NCBI GenBank assembly: GCA_900550765.1
Contig: URTC01000011.1
Coordinates: 1-14,210, forward strand
DNA length: 14,210 nucleotides
Direction: 5' to 3'
Source: an uncultured Clostridia bacterium
GTDB taxonomy: Bacteria > Bacillota > Clostridia > Christensenellales > QALW01
The first letter of the stretch is position 1, and each line of letters begins with the position of its first letter. Positions 1 through 6,862 of this stretch are shown here, in pieces. The notes beneath the pieces were generated by a model, which did no database searches, was not told the origin of the DNA, and saw nothing but the letters and a program-made list of their open reading frames with translations. The position numbers were made by a program, and so were the translations under genes.

Positions 1-394
1 GCTTCTTCGCTTTATTTATCGGTTTCGTGTCTGCAAATTTCGTATCCGCCCCGTAATTCTCATAGAACGGGGAAATATTAATTACCTTATCCCCCGGATT
101 CGTCTCCGCCAGCATTTCCTCCCCCAGCAAGCGCATCGGCGCATAAGTTCCGCCATACATCGTATAAGCGCCCTTAAAATTTACCTTTTCAAAATACTGT
201 GTTTCAACATTGCCGATATAGGCGCTCTCAGGCAGCTTTACCATATTGGAAAACGCCCTGTCCAGATCGTTTGCTTTGCCAAGCAGCATATCGGGCTTAT
301 AAAAAAAAGTATAATACAGCAGCGCCAGCAGGCTGAGCAGCGCCAACGCACCCGCACACCATAAAAGAACGATACGGATTTTCTTTTGGAACAT
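1..394 (-). CDS. Unrecognised membrane-anchored protein, 5' part (truncated by window edge)
   Basis: A minus-strand reading frame begins with ATG at 394-392 and stays open to the left edge, giving 131 residues with no stop. The start is supported by an AAGGAGAA ribosome binding site at about 401-408. Residues 1-7 are basic (MFQKKIR), residues 8-29 form one hydrophobic segment, and the rest is hydrophilic. This predicts an N-terminal signal anchor with the bulk outside the membrane. No lipobox cysteine or catalytic motif is visible. I do not recognise the family. The visible part holds the fragments GGTYAPMRLLGEE and NISPFYENYG, which may help a search. It has its own promoter and is separated from the carboxypeptidase gene upstream by a strong terminator, so it is probably its own transcription unit. 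Confidence 0.75.
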   Translation of the reverse strand, partial: MFQKKIRIVLLWCAGALALLSLLALLYYTFFYKPDMLLGKANDLDRAFSNMVKLPESAYIGNVETQYFEKVNFKGAYTMYGGTYAPMRLLGEEMLAETNPGDKVINISPFYENYGADTKFADTKPINKAKK

Positions 395-463
395 CCTATC
401 TTCTCCTTAAGCAAAATAACGAAACCCATAAAATCTACTACATTTTCAACATTTTTCTCCTTA

Positions 464-493
464 ATTTTACCCTTTCCTCTCTGGTTTTGTCAA
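464..493 (-). promoter_or_regulatory. Sigma-A-like promoter for the gene at 1-394
   Basis: Read on the minus strand, a perfect -35 TTGACA (493-488) is followed after 18 bases by TAAAAT (469-464). This lies about 70 bases upstream of the ATG at 394. A five-codon reading frame (ATG TTG AAA ATG TAG) behind an AAGGAG lies in the leader at about 440-452. It may be chance. The rest of 430-620 shows no gene. Confidence 0.55.
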
Positions 494-620
494 GACCTCC
501 TCAAAAATTTTAAAAAAACGCCCGTACAATGCGGAGATAAAGCCGCCCTTGACAAAAAAGCCGGCAAACGTCAGCAAAGGCCGAAGAGTTCTGCAGAAAG
601 CCTAAAATATCCAACAGATT

Positions 621-649
621 AAAATCCCCGCATAGTATGCGGGGATTTT
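621..649 (-). terminator. Intrinsic terminator of the carboxypeptidase gene
   Basis: A perfect 13-bp inverted repeat (621-633 with 637-649) with a 3-base loop has a G+C-rich core, AAAA on one side and TTTT on the other. It starts 14 bases past the stop codon of the minus-strand gene ending at 663. The symmetric A/T flanks mean it could also act on the plus strand. Confidence 0.85.
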
Positions 650-662
650 CTCCTTGTTTCAA

Positions 663-2147
663 TTACAGCATCGTTCTATTGCCGGGCCGATCACCGGGCC
701 GTCGGCGCTTTGGGCGGCGCCCCAACACATTTTTCTGCCGGGCGCGCACACGGGAGGCCTGTCTTTTTCGAATGGTAATAAAGGCAGTAATCAGCACCGC
801 CAAACTGATAATCGACAGCGCGGGAATCCAGAAATACTGCTCAGTCAAAAAACCGAAGGAGATCCGCATCTTTCCCTTAATGCCCAAAGAAACCAGATCC
901 GCCGGACTTTGTATATCGGCATCAATATCGCGGGAAGCCAAAGCGCGGGCGGTATAGATAATCTCGCCGTTATAGACAAATTCAATATCGCCCACATAAT
1001 CGCCCGAAAAAACCGGGGCGCTCACCGCCGGCTTACGCACAGTAACGATATCCTGCAACGCACGGATCTTTGTGCCGTCGCTTTTGCTTACGGTAATAAA
1101 TTGGGGCTCCGGCGCGTCTTCCAAATAAAGCGTAAGCTGGCCATTGGATTCATCTGCCGTATCGGCATCCTCCACATCCACAATATACGTTTTGGCGCCG
1201 AATACCTCTACTAAATCAAATGTATCAAAATTATTTAAGCCATAGTTGATCAATGTTTTTGTATCCACATCACGCCGGGCCTGCTGATCATTGGTCACTA
1301 CAACGATCAAACGGCGGCCGTTGTTTTCATAATAGCTTGCCAGGCAATTGCCGGCCAGCTGCGTATATCCCGTTTTAATTCCCTTTAAGCCGCTGAAATA
1401 CTCCGCCCGGTTAGGATTGGTCATATTGTTGCTGTTATAAAACGTAATCTCCGCTTTGCCGGTAGCCGGATCATCGTTTTCCGTAAGCTGACTCGCTTCG
1501 CGGTAGATTACAGCCGTATGCCGATAACTGGAAAAAATCTCCACCAACTCCGGAATATTCGAAACCGTATATGCCAGCAGTGCAAGATCATACGTCGTAG
1601 TGTAATGGCCGGTTTCATCAAAACCATGCGTATTGACATAACGCGTATCCTTCATTCCTATTTCCTGCGCCTTGGCGTTCATCAGTTCCACAAACGCTTC
1701 TTCACTGCCGGAAACCGCAAAAGAAAGCGTTTTTGCCGCATCATTGCCGCTGGGCAGCATCATGGCATAAAACAGATCGCGTATCATAATACGGTCGCCT
1801 GCGGCCAATCCTGCGCTAGAGCTGCCATCGGGAACATTGATCATCTCAGGGGTAACGGTGACATATTCCTCCTGACGGTCTTTCGTATTTTCATAAGCTA
1901 CCAGCAGCGTCATCATTTTCGTAAGGCTTGCAGGCCGGCACTGATCATTGATATTTTTGCGGTACAGGATACTATCGGTATCCATATCGATCAAAATAGC
2001 CCCGGCCGCCGTAATATCCAATGAGGTACCGGTAGAACGGTCCTCATAGGCGGCAACGACATGCACGCACAGCAGCAGGAGCATCACTAAAACCGCCGCT
2101 ATGCTTTTTAAAATATGGAAACGATGTAATCTATACAAAAAATTCAC
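663..2147 (-). CDS. D-alanyl-D-alanine carboxypeptidase, penicillin-binding protein 5 / DacF type
   Basis: This serine peptidase family (S11) removes the terminal D-Ala from peptidoglycan stem peptides outside the membrane. Its three active-site motifs are present in order: SLTK at 74-77 (nucleophile S74, K77), SGN at 133-135 and KTG at 258-260. Residues about 14-33 form the secretion signal. A beta-rich C-terminal domain (about 310-430) follows the catalytic domain. Unlike PBP5, which has an amphipathic anchor, residues 437-459 form a full membrane segment, and the last 35 residues hold 15 Arg or Lys. The longest frame begins with GTG at 2147. However, the AGGAAGTGA ribosome binding site overlaps that codon, and TTG at 2138 lies 8 bases downstream of AGGAAG, so TTG2138 (three residues shorter) is the better-spaced start. 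The stop is TAA. The gene is divergent from the response regulator operon. Confidence 0.93.
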   Translation of the reverse strand: MNFLYRLHRFHILKSIAAVLVMLLLLCVHVVAAYEDRSTGTSLDITAAGAILIDMDTDSILYRKNINDQCRPASLTKMMTLLVAYENTKDRQEEYVTVTPEMINVPDGSSSAGLAAGDRIMIRDLFYAMMLPSGNDAAKTLSFAVSGSEEAFVELMNAKAQEIGMKDTRYVNTHGFDETGHYTTTYDLALLAYTVSNIPELVEIFSSYRHTAVIYREASQLTENDDPATGKAEITFYNSNNMTNPNRAEYFSGLKGIKTGYTQLAGNCLASYYENNGRRLIVVVTNDQQARRDVDTKTLINYGLNNFDTFDLVEVFGAKTYIVDVEDADTADESNGQLTLYLEDAPEPQFITVSKSDGTKIRALQDIVTVRKPAVSAPVFSGDYVGDIEFVYNGEIIYTARALASRDIDADIQSPADLVSLGIKGKMRISFGFLTEQYFWIPALSIISLAVLITAFITIRKRQASRVRARQKNVLGRRPKRRRPGDRPGNRTML

Positions 2148-2178
2148 TTCCTGTAAATAAAAAATTTCTTTCTTTTAT

Positions 2179-2207
2179 AGTTTAACAGCACAGCGCACTT
2201 TTGTAAA
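2179..2207 (-). promoter_or_regulatory. Promoter of the carboxypeptidase gene
   Basis: On the minus strand, TTTACA (2207-2202), a 17-base spacer and TAAACT (2184-2179) make a sigma-A-like promoter about 30-60 bases upstream of the start codon. The -35 box overlaps a WalR-like direct repeat at 2202-2218, listed separately. Confidence 0.5.
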
Positions 2208-2218
2208 CAACTTTTAAA
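2202..2218 (+). promoter_or_regulatory. Possible WalR-like operator (TGTAAA-N5-TTTAAA)
   Basis: TGTAAA CAACT TTTAAA matches the WalR/YycF consensus TGTWAH-N5-TGTWAH at 11 of 12 positions. It sits on the -35 box of the carboxypeptidase promoter, between that gene and a divergently encoded OmpR-family regulator. The region is AT-rich, so a chance match is quite possible. Confidence 0.25.
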
Positions 2219-2309
2219 TTTCTGCCGAATATTGCGGTATCTGCGCGCGCAATAAAAAATCCGCTTTAATTTTTTTATCCAAATAAATGATAATTTTTTC
2301 AGATTGATA

Positions 2310-2338
2310 TGGAAATTCTTGAAATCTTATGCTATAAT
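2310..2338 (+). promoter_or_regulatory. Extended -10 promoter of the response regulator operon
   Basis: TGC-TATAAT (TATAAT at 2333-2338) is a perfect -10 with a TGn extension. A weak -35, TGGAAA, lies at 2310-2315 after a 17-base spacer. Transcription would begin near 2345, about 35 bases before the ATG at 2379. It therefore rules out the upstream in-frame ATG at 2304 as the real start. Confidence 0.65.
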
Positions 2339-2378
2339 ACAGATACATTTATTATTTTACTATACTACGGAGGTAACC

Positions 2379-3062
2379 ATGGCAAAATCAGTACTTGTAG
2401 TTGACGACGAACCGCTGATCGTAAAAGGGCTGAAATTCAGTTTAGAACAAGACGGCTATGAGGTCACACCTGCCTATGATGGGGAGGATGCCATTAAAAA
2501 ATTTTTTAGCGGAAATTTTGATATCGTTCTACTGGACGTCATGCTTCCGGGCATCAGCGGCACTGAGGTTTGCCGCAGGATCCGCGAAGCTTCCATGGTC
2601 CCCATTATCATGCTTACTGCAAAATCAGACGATATGGACAAAATCATGGGGTTGGAGTTTGGTGCGGATGACTATATCACTAAACCTTTTAATATTCTGG
2701 AATTAAAAGTAAGAATGAAAAACTTTCTGCGCCGCGCTTCAGAAAACACCGTTAAAATGCCTTCCATTATTACCGTAAAAAACATGGTAGTAGACCGGGA
2801 AAAGCGCAGCGTATATATTCACGGTAAGGAAGCGGACCTTACAGCAAAGGAATTTGATATTCTTCTGCTGCTTATCACCAATCCCGGCAAGGTATATAAG
2901 CGTGAGGATCTCTTAAAGCTGATCTGGCATGACTATTCCGGCGATATCCGTACAGTGGATGTTCATATCCGCCGTCTGCGCAAAAAAATCGAAGCCAGCC
3001 AGGATGCGCCGGAATATATTTATACCAAATGGGGGGTTGGCTACTACTTTGCAGAAGCTTAA
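2379..3062 (+). CDS. OmpR/PhoB-family DNA-binding response regulator
   Basis: This 227-residue cytoplasmic transcription regulator is presumably phosphorylated by the kinase encoded next to it. The receiver domain (about 3-118) has the acidic pair D9-D10, phospho-acceptor D53, switch T80 and K102 followed by P103. The C-terminal winged helix (about 130-226) ends with the usual DVHIRRLRKKI recognition helix and GVGYYF wing. The start was placed at ATG 2379 because GGAGG (2369-2373) lies 5 bases before it. The longer frame from 2304 would begin upstream of the promoter. The overall look is WalR- or MtrA-like. The kinase partner lacks the cytoplasmic PAS domain of WalK, so I do not assign walR. 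The gene heads a tightly overlapping run with the kinase, two GerMN lipoproteins, comEC and holA. Confidence 0.95.
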   Translation: MAKSVLVVDDEPLIVKGLKFSLEQDGYEVTPAYDGEDAIKKFFSGNFDIVLLDVMLPGISGTEVCRRIREASMVPIIMLTAKSDDMDKIMGLEFGADDYITKPFNILELKVRMKNFLRRASENTVKMPSIITVKNMVVDREKRSVYIHGKEADLTAKEFDILLLLITNPGKVYKREDLLKLIWHDYSGDIRTVDVHIRRLRKKIEASQDAPEYIYTKWGVGYYFAEA

Positions 3063-4521
3063 ACCGGGCCTGAACATTTTGTTGGGAGTGACCTATGTAC
3101 TGATCGTCGTGGCAGCATTGGCTATCATCACACTTTCGGTAACTACCTTTGTGGGCAAATATTTTCTGCAGCAGCGCGCCGATGACCAAAAAAAAGCTCT
3201 CGGTGACTGTGCCTTGGATCTAACGCCCTATATGGCTGACAGAAATCCCAATTATATCTATGAAATCCTCTCCTCCTGTGCGATTGCTCAAAACGGCCGT
3301 ATTCTGTTTATTGACAACAACGGTATCGTCCAGGTCGATACGTTCTGCCGCCTGAACGGCACGCATCCTGAGGCTGAAGAGATCCGGGCGGTCCTGGAAG
3401 AAGGCGCCGATTCCTCCATGGGATACCACGTCTTTGAAATCGACAGCCGTACTGTTACCAGAGACAATCCGTACCTAGGCAGCGCCAAAAATAAATATTG
3501 GGCCGCTTACTATACGCAGACGGTGATCACCGGCGGTGAGATTTCGGGTGTTTTGCTGCTGAGCTCTCCCGTACAAGATATTGTGGAAAACACCTCCTCG
3601 GTAAGCCGTGGCCTCATGATTTTCGGTGCTGTTTTTACGCTTTTAATCGGCGGTGTTACCTTTTATGTAACCAATATTTTGACACTTTCTATCCGTAAAT
3701 TCAACCGAGCCATTCTTAAGATGCGCAGCGGCGATTTTTCTGTACGGGTAGACGAAAATGAAATCGCCGAATTCGGGGAGCTGGCCAAAGCCTTTAATAT
3801 GATGACCTCGCGTTTGGAAAACCTGGATTCTTCCCGCAACCAGTTTGTATCGGATGCTTCCCATGAGTTAAAGACGCCGCTGGCTTCTATGAAAATTCTT
3901 TCCGAAGCGCTGCTGACACAGCCAGATGCCCCGGTGGAACTATACCGGGAGTTTATGACGGATATCAATGCTGAGATCGACCGCCTTTCTCTGGTCATCA
4001 ACGATCTTTTGACGTTAGTAAAGACCGATAAAGGCATGGAGACGCTGATTCTGGCGCCGGTAGAATGGAACGAACTGCTGGCACGCATTGTAAATACCGT
4101 AGAACCGTTGGCCCGGAAAAAGCATATTACAATTTCCTATGAATACAGCGAAGTAACCCTGCAGGCCGATGAGCTGTGGCTGCAGCAGCTTTGTACCAAT
4201 TTAATCGATAATGCCATCAAGTACTCGCCTGAAAACACCACCGTTACCGTCACGCTGACGCAAACGCTCAGCAGTGCCGTATTCTCCGTAGCAGACCAGG
4301 GCATCGGCATTTCAGAAGAGAATCTTCCCCATCTTTTCGAGCGGTTTTACCGTGTGGACAAGGCTCGTTCCCGTCAGGCCGGCGGTACCGGACTGGGACT
4401 TTCCATCGTAAAGCAGATCGTAGATCAGCATGGCGGAAGCATTGAAGTACAAAGTCAGCTGAACAAGGGCACTACGTTTACCGTAACTTTGCCGCTGGTT
4501 CCAAAGGAGGCAACTGAATGA
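3049..4521 (+). CDS. HAMP-domain sensor histidine kinase
   Basis: This membrane sensor kinase of 490 residues pairs with the preceding regulator. Segments in order: membrane helix about 8-33, extracytoplasmic sensor about 35-187 with a PAS/Cache-like stretch (GRILFIDNNGIVQVDTF), second helix about 188-210, HAMP about 211-262, and dimerisation helix with H272 in SDASHELKTP. The ATP-binding domain follows, with N384 and N388 in NLIDNAIKYS, DQGIGI (416-421), LFERFYRVD and GGTGLGLSI (445-453). There is no cytoplasmic PAS. The start is uncertain. The longest frame (ATG 2929) would read far into the regulator gene, and its first 40 residues do not look like a kinase. TTG 3049 gives a basic N-terminus directly before the first helix and overlaps the regulator stop by 14 bases. 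Its ribosome binding site is weak (a G-run at 3031-3036). The TGA stop overlaps the next ATG. Confidence 0.92.
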   Translation: MQKLKPGLNILLGVTYVLIVVAALAIITLSVTTFVGKYFLQQRADDQKKALGDCALDLTPYMADRNPNYIYEILSSCAIAQNGRILFIDNNGIVQVDTFCRLNGTHPEAEEIRAVLEEGADSSMGYHVFEIDSRTVTRDNPYLGSAKNKYWAAYYTQTVITGGEISGVLLLSSPVQDIVENTSSVSRGLMIFGAVFTLLIGGVTFYVTNILTLSIRKFNRAILKMRSGDFSVRVDENEIAEFGELAKAFNMMTSRLENLDSSRNQFVSDASHELKTPLASMKILSEALLTQPDAPVELYREFMTDINAEIDRLSLVINDLLTLVKTDKGMETLILAPVEWNELLARIVNTVEPLARKKHITISYEYSEVTLQADELWLQQLCTNLIDNAIKYSPENTTVTVTLTQTLSSAVFSVADQGIGISEENLPHLFERFYRVDKARSRQAGGTGLGLSIVKQIVDQHGGSIEVQSQLNKGTTFTVTLPLVPKEATE

Positions 4522-5462
4522 AAAAATTTTTTCCTCTTCTGCTATGTGCAGCGCTGCTGTGCACCTGCGGCTGCAGTGCAGGCTATATCAACGAAACGCA
4601 AGGGGATCCCGTGGCACCTCTGCAGGATTCTTCCGGTTCAGAGCCGACTTCGCTGATGCCGTTATATTTTCGCTATTACGATGAACCCATGCTGATTCGC
4701 TCGGCTATCAGTGTAGAAGTATCTTCCCAGCATCCCGTCGAATATTACGCAATCACCGCATTGCTTGCGGGGCCTTCGGGCCAACGCCCGGAGCTTACAG
4801 GCTGTTTTGGACAAAACACAAAGCTGTTGGATATTGATTCCAATAAAGAATATCTCTACGTTACGCTAAGTGACGGTTTTTTACTGGATACAGAGGGATC
4901 CTCCGCAGAGGAAACCCGCAAGAACCGCCAGATTGCAATTTATTCTATCGTAAATACCGTTTGTGAACTGGGAAATTTTTCTCAAGTGCAGATCTATCTG
5001 CGCATCAACGGCGCGGCGCAGCGGCCGGATTCCTTTGAAATGGGCTTCGGCCAAACGAACAATGACTCTTCGCCCCTGGGCCCGCTCACACGCAGTACTG
5101 AATATATTCTTACTCCTTCCAACGCCGTAAAAATGGCTTTGGAACATTACTCCGCTTTAGAATGGAACAAGCTGTACTATTATTTAGGCGACAAAGACGG
5201 CGCCACGGTAACACTGCCTCTTTTAGAGGAAATGACCAAACAGTTTGAATATATGAATTTAATTATGACCGATTTTTCCGCCGATAAAAATTATACCATA
5301 TCAGATGACGGAAAGACTGCCATCGTTCAGGTTTCTTTTAAAATAAGAACGCAGAATGCCAACTATATTATCAGCAGCGCCCCCCTGGAGCTGGTTTACA
5401 AACGCCGCTGCTGGCTGATCAGCTACGAAAGCTTTATGCGGTATTTGGAGGTAAACGCTTGA
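4518..5462 (+). CDS. GerMN-domain lipoprotein with NTF2-like C-terminal domain (LpqB-like position)
   Basis: This is a predicted membrane-tethered extracytoplasmic lipoprotein of 314 residues. The signal peptide is basic then hydrophobic (MKKFFPLLLCAALL) and ends in the cysteine-rich stretch CTCGCS. Either C17 or C19 could carry the lipid, and the lipobox is not canonical. Residues about 48-165 form a GerMN domain with the typical LLAGPS motif (82-87), a strand region near LYVTLSDGF and an IYSIVNT helix. Residues about 190-310 resemble the small NTF2-like domains of other lipoproteins, by impression only. The ATG overlaps the kinase TGA (ATGA), with AAAGGAGG seven bases before it. In the actinobacterial mtrAB-lpqB cluster a GerMN lipoprotein in this position acts on the sensor kinase. 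A similar modulator role here is inference. Confidence 0.85.
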   Translation: MKKFFPLLLCAALLCTCGCSAGYINETQGDPVAPLQDSSGSEPTSLMPLYFRYYDEPMLIRSAISVEVSSQHPVEYYAITALLAGPSGQRPELTGCFGQNTKLLDIDSNKEYLYVTLSDGFLLDTEGSSAEETRKNRQIAIYSIVNTVCELGNFSQVQIYLRINGAAQRPDSFEMGFGQTNNDSSPLGPLTRSTEYILTPSNAVKMALEHYSALEWNKLYYYLGDKDGATVTLPLLEEMTKQFEYMNLIMTDFSADKNYTISDDGKTAIVQVSFKIRTQNANYIISSAPLELVYKRRCWLISYESFMRYLEVNA

Positions 5463-6862
5463 AAAAGATCTTTACCATGCTCTTTCTTCTGCCCGCTCTG
5501 GTATTTTCTGCCTGTACGGCCCAGGAAGAGCCTTTGCCAAGCCATGATCCGGCAATTATTTTTACACCCTATGAAATGCCGGCGCAAAAAAACGAAACGG
5601 TTTCTCTGTATTACCCTTCCGCAGATAACAGTCATGTGCTGGCCTCCACTCAGCAGCTGAAACGGAAAAATCAAGAATCCTTTTATTTTGACGTAATGGA
5701 TGCTCTTCTTCACGGTACGGACGCAGGCTATAAATCTATTTTTCCTGAGGGAGTGCAATGCCGGAATCTGATGCTGGTACAAAACATCTTATATATTGAT
5801 ATGTCCTGGCACTTTTCCGAAATGGCTCCGGAGCTTTTCTGCGCCTGTCTTTCCGTACTGATATCTACCTATACCGATTTTCCGGAAATTGAATTTATCA
5901 ACATAACCGTTGAGGGAAAGCAGCTGACCGTACCCGGTCTGCCGCAGCGTCCGCTGATGCTGTTCTCCGCTTACAGCGGAACGATCAGTGATCTTTTAAA
6001 CCGCTATAAGGCTCTTTTGCGAGCAGAAGAAAACAGTGAGCCGGTGATTGATACCTTTTACGCCGTGGTGTACACACAGGACGAAAGCCGGCGTTACCTC
6101 CTGCCGCAAACCGTAAGCATTACCATACAGGATAACGATTATGCCTCGGCTATCGTTTCCGCGCTGATCTCCTTAGAGGCAGGCACGGATATCTTTACTT
6201 CCGGCTTTACCCTGGCCTCTGCTCCTGAATTTCAGGAAGAAAAAAAGACGCTGCAGGTAACGCTGACCGCACCGCCTTCATGGACGCCGCCAAGTGAATG
6301 GCTGGCACCGCAGGCCATCGTCAGTGCGCTGGACTGCAGTTATCCGGGAACAGAATACATCTCGCTTACCGTGCAGGATGCTGCCGGAAACAGCCTGTAC
6401 TCTCACGAGGAAGAGGCCGTATATTATTTTAATTTCATTCGCAGTCAAATCGATATCTTTACCCCCAGCAGTGCGGGAAATGAACTTACCCATACCTCCA
6501 TGCTGGTATCACGCATGCCCGGAAGCGGTGATTTAAGCCAGTTTATTCATGAATATATCTGCACCATTCATCCTGCCCTGCGCGAAACCGACGGCCTGGT
6601 AAACAACGTTCTGCTTAACGGTGATACTGTCATCATCGATTTAGGTGAGGAATATTTTAATCTATACACTAACCTTACTCCTGAGCAGGAATATGCGGCG
6701 GTTTATTCCATGGTAATCACCGCCTGCAGCTATTCCGGCGCTACAAAAGCACAGCTGCTGCAAAACGGCCAAACGCGCTCCTGCTTCAGCAAGAATATTC
6801 GAATAGATCATCCTCTGCTGAACCTGCCTGACGCCTATATTGCCTCCTTAAAGCAAGCATGA
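5459..6862 (+). CDS. Lipoprotein with three GerMN-like repeats
   Basis: This is a predicted extracytoplasmic lipoprotein of 467 residues. The start codon is TTG at 5459, overlapping the previous TGA. It is supported by GGAGG at 5447-5451, eight bases upstream, and by the signal peptide it creates (MKKIFTMLFLLPALVF) ending in lipobox FSAC with C19. Three segments follow the GerMN pattern of a helix with a short loop, a beta pair and an alanine-rich helix. They are about 45-165 (ALLHGTD at 82-88), about 197-312 (ALISLEAGTD at 235-244) and about 342-445 (NNVLLNGDTVIIDL at 382-395). The middle repeat is the most degenerate. The function is not known from sequence. Position suggests it works with the upstream lipoprotein at the cell surface. 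The TGA overlaps the comEC ATG. Confidence 0.82.
   Translation: MKKIFTMLFLLPALVFSACTAQEEPLPSHDPAIIFTPYEMPAQKNETVSLYYPSADNSHVLASTQQLKRKNQESFYFDVMDALLHGTDAGYKSIFPEGVQCRNLMLVQNILYIDMSWHFSEMAPELFCACLSVLISTYTDFPEIEFINITVEGKQLTVPGLPQRPLMLFSAYSGTISDLLNRYKALLRAEENSEPVIDTFYAVVYTQDESRRYLLPQTVSITIQDNDYASAIVSALISLEAGTDIFTSGFTLASAPEFQEEKKTLQVTLTAPPSWTPPSEWLAPQAIVSALDCSYPGTEYISLTVQDAAGNSLYSHEEEAVYYFNFIRSQIDIFTPSSAGNELTHTSMLVSRMPGSGDLSQFIHEYICTIHPALRETDGLVNNVLLNGDTVIIDLGEEYFNLYTNLTPEQEYAAVYSMVITACSYSGATKAQLLQNGQTRSCFSKNIRIDHPLLNLPDAYIASLKQA

Noticed and set aside
549..554. Plus-strand TTGACA
   Set aside because: There is no -10 at 15-19 bases and no plus-strand gene follows.
386..622. Plus-strand 78-residue frame
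   Set aside because: It overlaps the start and promoter of the minus-strand gene, has no ribosome binding site and a low-complexity Phe/Ser/Pro then Lys/Gln composition.
654..1214. Plus-strand 186-residue frame
   Set aside because: It lies antisense within the carboxypeptidase gene, whose motifs are unmistakable. It has no ribosome binding site and no family look.
2231..2253. Hairpin ATTGCG...CGCAAT between the divergent genes
   Set aside because: It is a six-base stem with an 11-base loop, no T-run in a useful place and no matching riboswitch or operator.
2304..2378. N-terminal extension of the response regulator
   Set aside because: The ATG at 2304 lies upstream of the promoter and the extra residues are not part of a receiver domain. 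ATG 2379 has a well-placed GGAGG.
2929..3048. N-terminal extension of the sensor kinase
   Set aside because: It overlaps the DNA-binding domain of the regulator in another frame and reads like out-of-frame sequence.
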